From assembly GCA_021647765.1 (NCBI GenBank), contig JAKIUD010000019.1, positions 1 to 48,222 of the forward strand: DNA of 48,222 bases, given 5' to 3'. A program made the position numbers and the translations under genes. Each line of letters begins with the position of its first letter. Position 1 is the stretch's first letter. Positions 1 through 7,700 of the stretch are shown one piece after another. The notes below the pieces were generated by a model. That model was not told the DNA's origin and made no database searches. It worked only from the letters and a program-made list of their open reading frames with translations. Source of the stretch: Desulfuromusa sp. (GTDB lineage: Bacteria > Desulfobacterota > Desulfuromonadia > Desulfuromonadales > Geopsychrobacteraceae).

Positions 1-75
1 TACATCGACAGGGTAAAAAAAAGAGCCTTCCACAAAAGACTCATATTGTCTGACAATTTCCTCCGACAGGTCAAA

Positions 76-570
76 TTAAACTGAAAATATCCACAGACTT
101 CGGTGCCGTTTATTGTGGAAACTTACAATGGCGATGCCATCCGCGACAAAAGCACGGTAACCTTGACGTGAGGTTTTCATGGTTTTGCCAAAACGACCCA
201 GAACCTCAGTTGTCAGTTGCCCTGGCAGAGTTCGTTGTCCGAGCAACACGGAGTGCCCACACCATGGATAGTGATCCAACTCTTCAACGGTTAAGACGAG
301 TCCTGCGCGTAATGGGTTCAGGTGGATGTAGCGCACCAATTCAAGCAGATACTCTTCTTCGTCGCAGACAATCGATTTATAGCGATTCTGGAAGAGATGA
401 CCAGATCGTTGATGCCGGTGGTTGAAGGTGACTGCGTAACCGGTTAATAGGCGCCGCATAAATTTAGCCAAAGGGATTGGGCGTGGGCAAGGTGATATAG
501 AATGTCCCCGGCAGGACTCAACCCCTCCAATGCAGCAATGATGAAAACGCATTATTAATAGCGAGAACAA
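76..570 (-). pseudogene. Remnant of REP-associated / IS200-like (Y1) transposase
   Basis: The reading frame contains the post-HUH part of a Transposase_17/Y1 (RAYT-like) enzyme. Recognisable family signatures run from about 485 down to 136, including MRRLLTGYAVTFN, SGHLFQNRYKSI and LVRYIHLNPLRAGLV. The N-terminal portion that should carry the metal-binding HUH motif (usually within a PNHFHLL-type stretch) is absent, and the first ~29 codons resemble nothing in the family. After the SRQGYRAFVADG segment the C-terminus also departs from the usual sequence. I therefore read this as a fragment broken at both ends and not active. RAYT-type enzymes mobilise small palindromic repeats, and this window has several repeat families, but nothing here shows that this remnant moved them. 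Confidence 0.7.
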
Positions 571-640
571 TGCCTTGTGTCAAACATTCACAATATTTTT
601 AGCTCGAATTTGGAATGAATACCTGCTCGCAATAACCTTC

Positions 641-649
641 TGCTATACT
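641..649 (+). promoter_or_regulatory. Possible extended -10 promoter for dgt
   Basis: TGC-TATACT forms an extended -10 element about 100 bases before the dgt start codon. No good -35 box lies 16-18 bases upstream, which extended -10 promoters tolerate. A second weak TATTAT-like box occurs near 702. The assignment is by eye only. Confidence 0.3.
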
Positions 650-746
650 CTCTCAAGTCAACTTTACATGTAGTGTGACTTATTCTGTCGTGCTCGTAGT
701 ATATTATGAAAGGCAGATTCAAATTGAGTTCAGAAGGAGTTTTCTT

Positions 747-1880
747 ATGCGTGAACATGGATTGGCAAGTTATGCTGCTCACAGTGATCAGAGTCTTGGG
801 CGCGAGTATGAAGAGCCGTTCAAGGATGAGCGGTTGGCATTTGAGCGGGATCGGGATCGGATTATCCATTGTGCGGCGTTTCGTCGGCTGGAATATAAAA
901 CCCAGGTTTTTGTTAATCATGAAGGTGACTACTATCGAACTCGTCTGACGCACTCTTTGGAAGTTGCCCAGATAGCCCGTGGGATTGCCCGGAATTTGCA
1001 CCTGAATGAAGATCTGGTCGAAGCGCTGGCTTTATCGCATGACTTGGGCCATACACCATTTGGGCATACCGGTGAGTATGTTCTCAAGCGGTTGATGAAA
1101 GATTTTGGCGGATTTGAACATAATCAACAATCTTTGCGGATTGTGGAACTTCTGGAACAACGTTATCCAGGTTTTGACGGGCTTAATCTGAGCTGGGAAA
1201 CCAGGGAAGGGATCATCAAGCATTCATCCGATTATGATCAGGCGGGAAAAGAGGCAATTCAACCCTATCACCCTGAGCAACGGGCAACCCTTGAAGGGCA
1301 GATTATCGATCTGGCGGATGAAATTGCCTACAATAACCACGATATCGACGATGGACTTAAAGCTGGCTATATCAAACTGAAAGACCTTGAAGAGGTTGAA
1401 TTGTGGCAGCAGACTTACCTGCTGATCGGGGAAAAGTTTCTAGGACTTGATGACAAGCGTCATATTCTGCAGACTATTAGTTATCTGATTGGCGACTTGA
1501 TGCGTGACCTGGTTAACACGACAACCGAAAATCTGCAAAATCACAACATTTCAACCCTGGAAGATATCCGCAGCCAACCGGAAAACCTCGTCAGCTTCAG
1601 CCCGAGAATGAGTGAACTGAATCAGCAATTGAAAAAATTTCTCTATCGCCGTCTTTATCGCCATTCAAAAGTTGAAAGAATGCGGGTCAAAGCGGAGCGT
1701 TTTCTGACCTTGTTATTTGAAAATTATATAAAAAATCCAACCCTGTTACCAGAACGTCATCAGCAAAGATTTGAAAAGTATGGAATGGAACGGGTGATCT
1801 GCGACTATATTGCCAGTATGACCGACCGTTATGCTCAAGATGAGTATAAGCGGCTTTATGAACCGTTTGAGAGGGCTTAA
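747..1880 (+). CDS. dgt: Deoxyguanosinetriphosphate triphosphohydrolase-like protein (dGTPase family)
   Basis: HD-domain dNTP triphosphohydrolase, which converts dNTPs to deoxynucleosides and triphosphate and so helps control nucleotide pools in the cytoplasm. The ATG at 747 is chosen because AGAAGGAG (732-739) sits just before it and the protein then begins like the family; an in-frame upstream start at 675 adds an unrelated leader. The product is 377 residues. The HD-superfamily metal ligands are visible: His69 in RLTHSLEVAQIA, His98-Asp99 in LSHDLGHTPFGH, and Asp191 in LADEIAYNNHDIDDG. The FEHNQQSLRI segment after the HD motif is also typical. It stands alone on the plus strand, followed by a palindromic repeat (1895-2010) and convergent genes. 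Substrate preference among dNTPs cannot be read from the sequence. Confidence 0.93.
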   Translation: MREHGLASYAAHSDQSLGREYEEPFKDERLAFERDRDRIIHCAAFRRLEYKTQVFVNHEGDYYRTRLTHSLEVAQIARGIARNLHLNEDLVEALALSHDLGHTPFGHTGEYVLKRLMKDFGGFEHNQQSLRIVELLEQRYPGFDGLNLSWETREGIIKHSSDYDQAGKEAIQPYHPEQRATLEGQIIDLADEIAYNNHDIDDGLKAGYIKLKDLEEVELWQQTYLLIGEKFLGLDDKRHILQTISYLIGDLMRDLVNTTTENLQNHNISTLEDIRSQPENLVSFSPRMSELNQQLKKFLYRRLYRHSKVERMRVKAERFLTLLFENYIKNPTLLPERHQQRFEKYGMERVICDYIASMTDRYAQDEYKRLYEPFERA

Positions 1881-1894
1881 ATCTTAAGTCCAAT

Positions 1895-2010
1895 CCTTCT
1901 CCACGAGGGAGAAGGTGGCCGAAGGTCGGATGAGGGGGGAAATGTTTGAGCCATTCGTTAATAGTGTCACGGCATCCCCTCACCCTAGCCCTCTCCCTCA
2001 TGGAGAAGGG
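1895..2010. repeat. Palindromic repeat, family 2, copy 1 (CTTCTCC...GGAGAAGG)
   Basis: About 116 bp with a hairpin at each end (CCTTCTCC/GGGAGAAGG at 1895-1915, CCCTCTCC/GGAGAAGGG near 1989-2010) and an internal TCCCCTCACCCTAGCCC-type stretch. A second copy in inverse orientation lies at 2949-3072. The repeat separates the convergent dgt and membrane-protein genes, and its right end supplies the stop codon of the latter. It resembles dispersed REP/MITE-like palindromes found in many bacterial genomes. Confidence 0.75.
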
Positions 2011-2615
2011 AGAACATCCTGTTCTTTCATCCACTTTTTCATTGCCGCCAGCTCTCCATAGGACAAGTGGGGACGTAAGTTCTGGGTTGCCTGCTCCCGG
2101 TATTCATCAAGTTGCGGATATTTTCGACATAAATAATTGAGCTCCTGCTGGGCAACCGTGTCTTCTGGAATTGCTTTCACTGATTCAATTGACAACAAAA
2201 TATCTTTTATTTTTCTACCCAGCGTTGCCCCGACAATAACAATTGACCCGGCTGTCAGCCCGGCAACCAGACTCCCGGTTAATGGCTGCTGCATGGATAC
2301 ATTTATAATCAGGAAGGTTGCAACAGCTGTCCCCAGGGCAATAGTCCCGATAGCAATACGATCAGGCAACTTAAGACTTTGTCGGGGAATGGTTGCAAGA
2401 AAAAGGGCAAAGACGGTACTTAGCACCACAGCAACAAGTACAGCATATCCAGAAAGAAACTGGCTGAAATAGAGACCGATAAAGACAAAAGCATGTAACA
2501 CATCTGAGATGCAGGAATATTTGATCAGTTCTTTGCGGATCTTTTTAAGCGATTGTAGCTCTGCCTTTAACTCCGGATTTGAGAGCGGCTCTTTGGTTAT
2601 ATCAAAATGGAACAT
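1998..2615 (-). CDS. Unrecognised small membrane protein
   Basis: I do not recognise this 205-residue family. A cytosolic-looking N-terminal stretch of ~30 residues, rich in Lys and Glu, is followed by hydrophobic segments at about 40-60, 60-78, 88-108 and 115-132, suggesting four membrane spans. A charged C-terminal tail of ~70 residues follows. The ATG lies only 5 bases after the yhbY stop, so the two genes are almost certainly cotranscribed, yhbY first. The last four codons and the TGA stop (1998-2000) fall inside the palindromic repeat at 1895-2010. The native C-terminus has therefore probably been replaced or trimmed by repeat insertion. Codon usage and frame length support a real gene, but no function can be given. 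Confidence 0.65.
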   Translation of the reverse strand: MFHFDITKEPLSNPELKAELQSLKKIRKELIKYSCISDVLHAFVFIGLYFSQFLSGYAVLVAVVLSTVFALFLATIPRQSLKLPDRIAIGTIALGTAVATFLIINVSMQQPLTGSLVAGLTAGSIVIVGATLGRKIKDILLSIESVKAIPEDTVAQQELNYLCRKYPQLDEYREQATQNLRPHLSYGELAAMKKWMKEQDVLPSP

Positions 2616-2620
2616 AGTGC

Positions 2621-2920
2621 CTATTTGATTGCTGGAAGTTTGATTTTTTTATCTTCCGATTCTCGATATAGCAAAATATTTTTCCCAATAACCTGAGCAA
2701 TACAGGAATCTGTTGCTGTTGCCAGTTCTGTGGCAACCTCTTTTCGATTGCCTTCGCAACCTTCCTGTAATTTAACTTTTATCAGTTCGTGGATACTTAA
2801 AGCTTCATCAGTCGCAGCAATGATAGCCGCATTGACCTCATCCTTGCCAATCATGACGACTGGTTTTAAATGATGCCCTAAACCGCGCAAATAATGTGCT
2901 TGTTTTCCTGTTAATGTCAT
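2621..2920 (-). CDS. yhbY: CRM-domain RNA-binding protein YhbY
   Basis: A 99-residue protein matching the single-domain CRM (YhbY/CRS1) family in length and layout. It begins MTLTGKQAHYLRGLGHHLKP and has the diagnostic glycine turn region (MIGKDEVN) near residue 24. The HELIKVKLQEG segment and the CIAQVIGKNILLYRE strand-helix end follow the family. Family members associate with the large ribosomal subunit precursor and are thought to help its assembly in the cytoplasm. It is the first gene of a two-gene unit with the downstream membrane protein, 5 bases apart. A palindromic repeat lies just upstream (2949-3072), so any promoter must lie in the short 2921-2948 interval or be carried from beyond the repeat. 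Confidence 0.92.
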   Translation of the reverse strand: MTLTGKQAHYLRGLGHHLKPVVMIGKDEVNAAIIAATDEALSIHELIKVKLQEGCEGNRKEVATELATATDSCIAQVIGKNILLYRESEDKKIKLPAIK

Positions 2921-2948
2921 TTTCTCTCCATACTTGAAAAAAGTATTT

Positions 2949-3072
2949 CCCTCTCCCTGAGGGAGAGGGATAGGGTGAGGGGACAGTGCTACAGTCTGAC
3001 CAGTATATCAGTTAACCCCACGATGTTACCCCCTCATCCGGCCTACGGCCACCTTCTCCCTCATGGAGAAGG
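2949..3072. repeat. Palindromic repeat, family 2, copy 2
   Basis: Inverse-orientation counterpart of the 1895-2010 copy. CCCTCTCCC-TGAG-GGAGAGGG forms a hairpin at 2949-2969, and CCTTCTCCCTCATGGAGAAGG closes the right end at 3052-3072. The intervening ATAGGGTGAGGGG and CCCCTCATCCGGCC blocks are shared with copy 1. It fills the gap between azlD and yhbY and, with copy 1, brackets the yhbY unit in inverted orientation. Confidence 0.75.
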
Positions 3073-3091
3073 ATTGAGTGGTAGATCCGTA

Positions 3092-3415
3092 CTACAGAAT
3101 CATCCCAGCTAACCAATAAAGGATCATGCCCACCAGAACCGTGCCGCCGAGGCTACGGGTTTTCAGGGCAAAAAGCAATGTTGGAATTGCAACTATAAAT
3201 TCCAGTTTTCCGAGAGAAAAACTCCGCTCGACCGCATCAGTAAAAAGTGAAGGAGCTAGCAAAGCGCTTAAAACAGCTACCGGGATCAGGCTGAGCCAAT
3301 CAATCAGCCATTGTGGCAGCTGCTTATGGGCAAGGTAAAGTAGCGGTAAGGCGCGTGGCAGATAGGTCACCAAACCCATTCCACCAAACAAAAATAAATA
3401 ATCGGAGAAAGTCAT
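3092..3415 (-). CDS. azlD: AzlD-type branched-chain amino acid exporter subunit
   Basis: A 107-residue hydrophobic protein with the AzlD family layout: a short first span (YLFLFGGMGLVTYLPRALPL), then two or three more spans. The TYLPRALPL motif near residues 18-26 is the usual family signature. AzlD is the small partner of AzlC in an inner-membrane exporter of branched-chain amino acids and some analogues. Its start overlaps the azlC stop by 4 bases (ATGA), which implies translational coupling and a 1:1 complex. The actual substrate here is unknown; homologues are often annotated only as branched-chain amino acid transport. Confidence 0.88.
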   Translation of the reverse strand: MTFSDYLFLFGGMGLVTYLPRALPLLYLAHKQLPQWLIDWLSLIPVAVLSALLAPSLFTDAVERSFSLGKLEFIVAIPTLLFALKTRSLGGTVLVGMILYWLAGMIL

Positions 3416-4137
3416 TTTATCCTCCGATGGTAGCGTTGCAAAAAATATCCAAGGGTTGCCGCACAGATTGAAGCACCGACAATGTACGAATCACCCGGTA
3501 TCAATACATACCAGTAAACTGAAATAAGGGCGGCAAGAAGTCCGGTGATGATATAGATCCGTCCGTTAAGCTGTAAAACCAGCAGGCAGATGAACATTCC
3601 GGTCAGTGCGTAATCAATGCCGAAAGCCCCCTGTGGAACAAGTTGCCCAACCAGTGCCCCGGTGATTGTTGCCAGAATCCAGACGAGATTGGCAATATGG
3701 TTGAGCGTTAATGCTCGCCAGCGATCCCAAACCTCATTTCTGAACCGCGTCATGTTGACGGCAAAACTCTCATCGGTAATGCCGTAGGCAAATAGGGACA
3801 AAAATCTACGATTTACGCCAGGCAGATAAACCGCCAGGGCTGAACTCATCAAAGTATGACGCAGATTGACAACCAGGGTGGTGAAGATGATAGCAGGGAA
3901 CGAAGCCCCGACAGCCAGCATGGCGACGCAGATAAATTGAGCACTCCCGGCAAAGACCAGTATCGACATCATTGCCACTGCCCACCACGGTAGACCTGTC
4001 TGTTGAGCCAGCACGCCAAGCGCCAGACCAATTGGAATATAACCTAGACAGATCGGCCAGGCTGCCGTTGCGCCGTCATGAAGGGAACTTCGATTTTCTG
4101 AAAGGAAAATTTTTGTTAAATAATCTCTGAAATTCAT
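3412..4137 (-). CDS. azlC: AzlC-family branched-chain amino acid permease
   Basis: A 241-residue multi-span inner-membrane protein. The region after the N-terminal ~25 residues (CLGYIPIGLALGVLAQQTG) and the FAGSAQFICVAML and NLRHTLMSSALA segments are family hallmarks of AzlC. It forms the large subunit of the AzlCD exporter and overlaps azlD by 4 bases downstream. The pair is divergent from the riboswitch-controlled operon. No convincing Shine-Dalgarno precedes the ATG, so a different start within the first ~20 codons is possible. No regulator gene lies next to it. Confidence 0.9.
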   Translation of the reverse strand: MNFRDYLTKIFLSENRSSLHDGATAAWPICLGYIPIGLALGVLAQQTGLPWWAVAMMSILVFAGSAQFICVAMLAVGASFPAIIFTTLVVNLRHTLMSSALAVYLPGVNRRFLSLFAYGITDESFAVNMTRFRNEVWDRWRALTLNHIANLVWILATITGALVGQLVPQGAFGIDYALTGMFICLLVLQLNGRIYIITGLLAALISVYWYVLIPGDSYIVGASICAATLGYFLQRYHRRIK

Positions 4138-4267
4138 TTTAAATCAGTATATTTCTAGTTATTATCTCGAAAGTAAATTAACTTTATTTATTGCTATCTT
4201 TGGTACAATCTACTTTAAAATTGATGGCCTGTCATCAAAACAAAAGAAGGTGTCAATAACAATTTAC

Positions 4268-4296
4268 TTGACAGGCTTTGTTAAGTCCCGTAAATT
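4268..4296 (+). promoter_or_regulatory. Sigma70-like promoter for the riboswitch-controlled operon
   Basis: A perfect TTGACA (4268-4273) is followed after 17 bases by TAAATT (4291-4296, 4 of 6 matches to TATAAT). The predicted start near 4303 leaves about 40 bases of leader before the first aptamer. This is the only strong promoter-like element I see before the 25-kb gene array. Confidence 0.55.
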
Positions 4297-4344
4297 CAAA
4301 TTTATTAATGGCGAGATCGTTTGCGCCAAATTATAAAATAAATA

Positions 4345-4459
4345 ACTCCGAAAGGGCAAAACCAGAGTAATCTGGTGGCGCAAAGCCACGGATCCTAATT
4401 TAAGGATAGCCGGGTTACCGAAGAGATGAAACACGCATCTTGGGTTCCGGCAACGGAGT
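4345..4459 (+). ncRNA. GEMM-I (cyclic di-GMP-I type) riboswitch, copy 1
   Basis: The aptamer core contains AAAGGGCAAAACC, a P2 hairpin ACCAGA-GTAA-TCTGGT with a GNRA loop, the conserved GGCGCAAAGCCACGG, a P3 arm (ATCCT/AGGAT) and the terminal GCCGGGTTACCGA. All are GEMM-I hallmarks. The middle G of GGGC corresponds by eye to G20 of the Vc2 aptamer, which contacts c-di-GMP; the cGAMP-preferring variants of Geobacter usually have A there. ACTCCG (4345-4350) is perfectly complementary to CGGAGT (4454-4459), so a longer closing helix can enclose the aptamer and its spacer. A terminator follows at 4470-4504. A near-identical second copy begins at 4556. Confidence 0.92.
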
Positions 4460-4469
4460 ATTTTCGGGA

Positions 4470-4504
4470 GCGCTCATCTTCGGTAGAAGGTGGGCGCTTT
4501 TTTT
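4470..4504 (+). terminator. Intrinsic terminator of riboswitch copy 1
   Basis: GCGCTCATCTTC-GGTA-GAAGGTGGGCGC followed by seven T. Its 5' strand plus loop (TCATCTTCGGT) can alternatively pair with ACCGAAGAGATGA at the 3' edge of the aptamer (from A4417), leaving a 2-base bulge. That provides an antiterminator and couples the hairpin to ligand binding. Confidence 0.9.
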
Positions 4505-4555
4505 ATGAATAAAAAGAGGTCGTTTCAAGAGGATATTCAATAATTAAAAGTTAAA

Positions 4556-4670
4556 ACTCCGAAAGGGCAAAACCAGAGCAATCTGGTGACGCAAAGCCAC
4601 GGATCCTGATTTAAGGATAGCCGGGTTGCCGAAGAGATGAAACACGCATCTTGGGTTCCGGCAACGGAGT
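4556..4670 (+). ncRNA. GEMM-I (cyclic di-GMP-I type) riboswitch, copy 2
   Basis: Second tandem aptamer, nearly identical to copy 1: GGGCAAAACC, P2 hairpin ACCAGA-GCAA-TCTGGT (again a GNRA loop), GACGCAAAGCCACGG, P3 ATCCT/AGGAT and GCCGGGTTGCCGA. ACTCCG (4556-4561) pairs with CGGAGT (4665-4670), and GTTGCCG with CGGCAAC inside that. The copies differ at few positions; the A4417-to-G4628 change is matched by T4484-to-C4694 in the terminator loop. The position equivalent to Vc2 G20 is again G. An ATG at 4637 lies inside this element and is not a credible start. The next gene begins at 4757, after this copy's terminator, so both switches stand in series ahead of the operon. Confidence 0.92.
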
Positions 4671-4679
4671 ATTTCAGGA

Positions 4680-4713
4680 GCGCTCATCTTCGGCAGAAGA
4701 TGGGCGCTTTTTA
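4680..4713 (+). terminator. Intrinsic terminator of riboswitch copy 2
   Basis: GCGCTCATCTTC-GGCA-GAAGATGGGCGC followed by TTTTTATT. It ends about 44 bases before the operon's first start codon. TCATCTTCGGC can pair with GCCGAAGAGATGA of the aptamer 3' edge, as in copy 1. Confidence 0.9.
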
Positions 4714-4756
4714 TTATTGTACAGTTCGAGTTTTGAACAGGAATAAATCGCTGAAT

Positions 4757-7700
4757 ATGTCATTGCGTAGAACTATCTTACATATTTTCCAAAAGCTGAG
4801 TCTTGCTCTTCTAAGCATCCTCAGTTTATTGCTGACGTCACAGGCCGTTCTGGCTGCTCCCTGCGATCTTAAGCCTAACCACTATTTTGTCAGGTATGAT
4901 CTGAGTAATAGCTATTGCGAGCTATGTGGTTATGGCTACATTACGGTGGTCATTGCTAACCCCTATCAGTTTACTCCTGATCCTCCGAATCCGGATATTC
5001 CGGGGGCAACAATGAGTGATATAGAGCTGGTAGAGCAGCTGGGAACTTCCGGGCTTGAATATGATCCAACTGCACCAAATCCAGTCACTTATCAGGTCAA
5101 CAGTGGAATAATCCAGGCTGGATCAGCACCGACCATAAGTGGTGCCAATAACTCAACGCTGACTTTCACTTCCACTGAGATCCCGGCCTTGACACAGCTG
5201 GATGCCCGCTCAGAGCCCAATCTATTTAACACCATTACTCTTACCTTTGCGGTGAAACGCATGACAGATCCGGAAGGTTTGGTTCGCATTCCTGCTGATC
5301 GCACTATCCAGGCAAACTTGACTTTCAACACCGATTCAGGCTGTGCCGACTCCCCACAAAGTGACACCGACACCCTGCCATTACGTGAACCACTTCCGAC
5401 AGTGATTAAAACTGGTTGGAATTATGACGCCGGACAGCGACAGAACTCTGAAAGTAATCCGGTTTACGGCAATAATAATGATGATGTTGTCTGGCGCATC
5501 AGGATAGATAACGGTGGACTGGCGGGGTTACAGGATCTGCGCTTTGATGATCTTATGCAGTCCGGGAGTATGGCAATCAGTCATGCCTGCCCGACTGAGG
5601 CTGCAGCTAATACTATCGCCAACAATAATGGTTCCGGTTCTGCAACGGGTTGTGTTGCTGCAGGGAACAGTATAAATGATTTCATAGTGAGCGATCCTTT
5701 TGGCGACATGGCCGTATCATTTGATGGTCACGAAGTTGATGTTGTTGCCGGGGGGAGTACTTCTATATATCTGGTTGGCAAAATTTCAAGCAGCGGTTCG
5801 TGTGAAACCAGCAAAACCAATACTGTCGATGATGTGCAGTGGGGTTGTGAAGCACAAGCTCCGGCCGGTGGAATTACACAGACGTCAACAGGCATAGTTC
5901 CGACCGATACGGCCACTTTCTATTCCCGTTATAATGATGACCATCCTCTTTTGACCGTGAATCGTCAACTGACTGGAGTCAATACTTCTCAGCCGGTAGG
6001 TAGTCGGGGGATGATGACAATCATTATCCAAAACAACAGCGGTGGTAGTGTTGAAAATATTCACCTGGCTGATGTGCTGCCAATTGAGTACGTCGTAGAC
6101 GCAACATTTACTCCAGAATTGGATGTCACTCCAGCTTATGGTGCAACTTATCCAGGTCTGGTCGATACGCTGGTGTGGACCAACGAGAACGCGACTCCAC
6201 TGCTCAACACTGCTCCCGAGTTTGATCTGACCAGTAATGGTGTTACCCATCCCGATTATGCCGATCAGGTCAATATGCTGCGGCAGGGTGATATCGCGGT
6301 TGTCCGTTTCCGGGTTGTCCTGATTGAATCTGACTATTATGATCGGAATGCCAATCTGGATGTTAATCCTGAGGAATATCCGACGACTGGAACCGATCCA
6401 ACTTTCCAGAATCCTTTGAGCAATACCCTGACGGTCGATTTTGATCTTTTTTGTGCAGCTCAAGGGCATCAGCAGCTGGTTCTCACTGGCAACGGTACCG
6501 GCAATCCTGCTGGTTCTGATATTCCTGCAGACCCGGAAGATCTTGATATTGCAGTCGGTGGCAGTGTCTTTATCCTGACCAACGATCCCAACCAATTGCT
6601 GACGCTGCCAATCATGTTAACCAATAACGGTGGGCATGATGCCGCTGACTATCACGCCTTTATCAGTTTTGGTGCGACCATGTTTGTTGAGAACGCACCA
6701 GCTGGCTGCAGTCCAATTTCGCTGTCCGGAGCTCCTAATCAGCCTGCTCCTTGGAAGGTGTGGGTGGATCCGACTGAGATTCCGGCGACGGCGACAGTTT
6801 ACGAGTGCAGTTCACCCGCGATCATCGCACCAGGGCAGACGATTACCTATAATTTTGATGTCAGAAAAACTCAACCCGGTGATCCGGACGGTGTTACCAG
6901 AATTGCCCTTGACGATCTCAGTCTGCGTGCCGATGTGGTGGGAGAAATCACCCTGAGTGACGGCACTCCTCTCGATTTTCCGGCGCCGATTGTCCGTGAC
7001 AACGGAGCACCTGATCACGAAGACGGGGAGCTGGATCGTGCCAACAATTATTCTGTGGATGCAACCTGGGCGCGGGTGATTGGTTTCAATCTGAAGAAGT
7101 CTCAAATCGGCACGTGTAACGAAAATAATCCACCCAGTTTTGACGCCAACGGTTTCGAGGAACTACAGATTGGTGAGGAATGCAACTTCCATATTGAGAC
7201 CGGTGGTTGGTTTGGCTTTCAAACACCTGGTTTTGTTTATATTGCAGTGCAGAATATCGATGTCGTTGATGAAGTACCGGATGGTCAAGCTTACCTATCC
7301 AGCACAGATCCTTATGTACAGTCCACCTCTCGCATCGAGAACGTATCTCTGAATCCTGCCGGGCTGACAACCTTGGATGAGGGCTGGTTTGACTGGCGCT
7401 TCAACGTTCCTGATGCCGAACAGATTCAGGTCGCTGATGAGTGGTTTGTTGTCGATACCATCACGCGTCTGCTTAACAAGCCAATTGATCAACGGTTGGT
7501 GCCGAATGTCCACGCTGGCAACAGCCACAATGTGCTCAACTCAACGTTTGATGCGACCTTCAGTAACGTCAATACCGGCCTGATCGAAGTCTATTCCCTT
7601 GGACCAAATACGGTCGGTTACCCGATCGAGGCGATCCGTCGTGTCGATCTCACCGTAACTGAGCCGCTGATTACCGTTGTCAAAGAGGTTTGCAACGAAA

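Noticed and set aside
588..1001. Minus-strand open frame before and over the start of dgt
   Set aside because: It overlaps the well-supported dgt coding region and has no domain or ribosome site.
2137..2472. Plus-strand open frame opposite the small membrane protein gene
   Set aside because: No ribosome site or family resemblance; the minus-strand frame is linked to yhbY by a 5-base gap and has coherent membrane spans.
4637..4756. In-frame ATG at 4637 (and 4700) as the start of the giant protein
   Set aside because: Both lie within the second riboswitch or its terminator; the resulting 40-residue leader has no signal features, whereas ATG 4757 gives a clear signal peptide.
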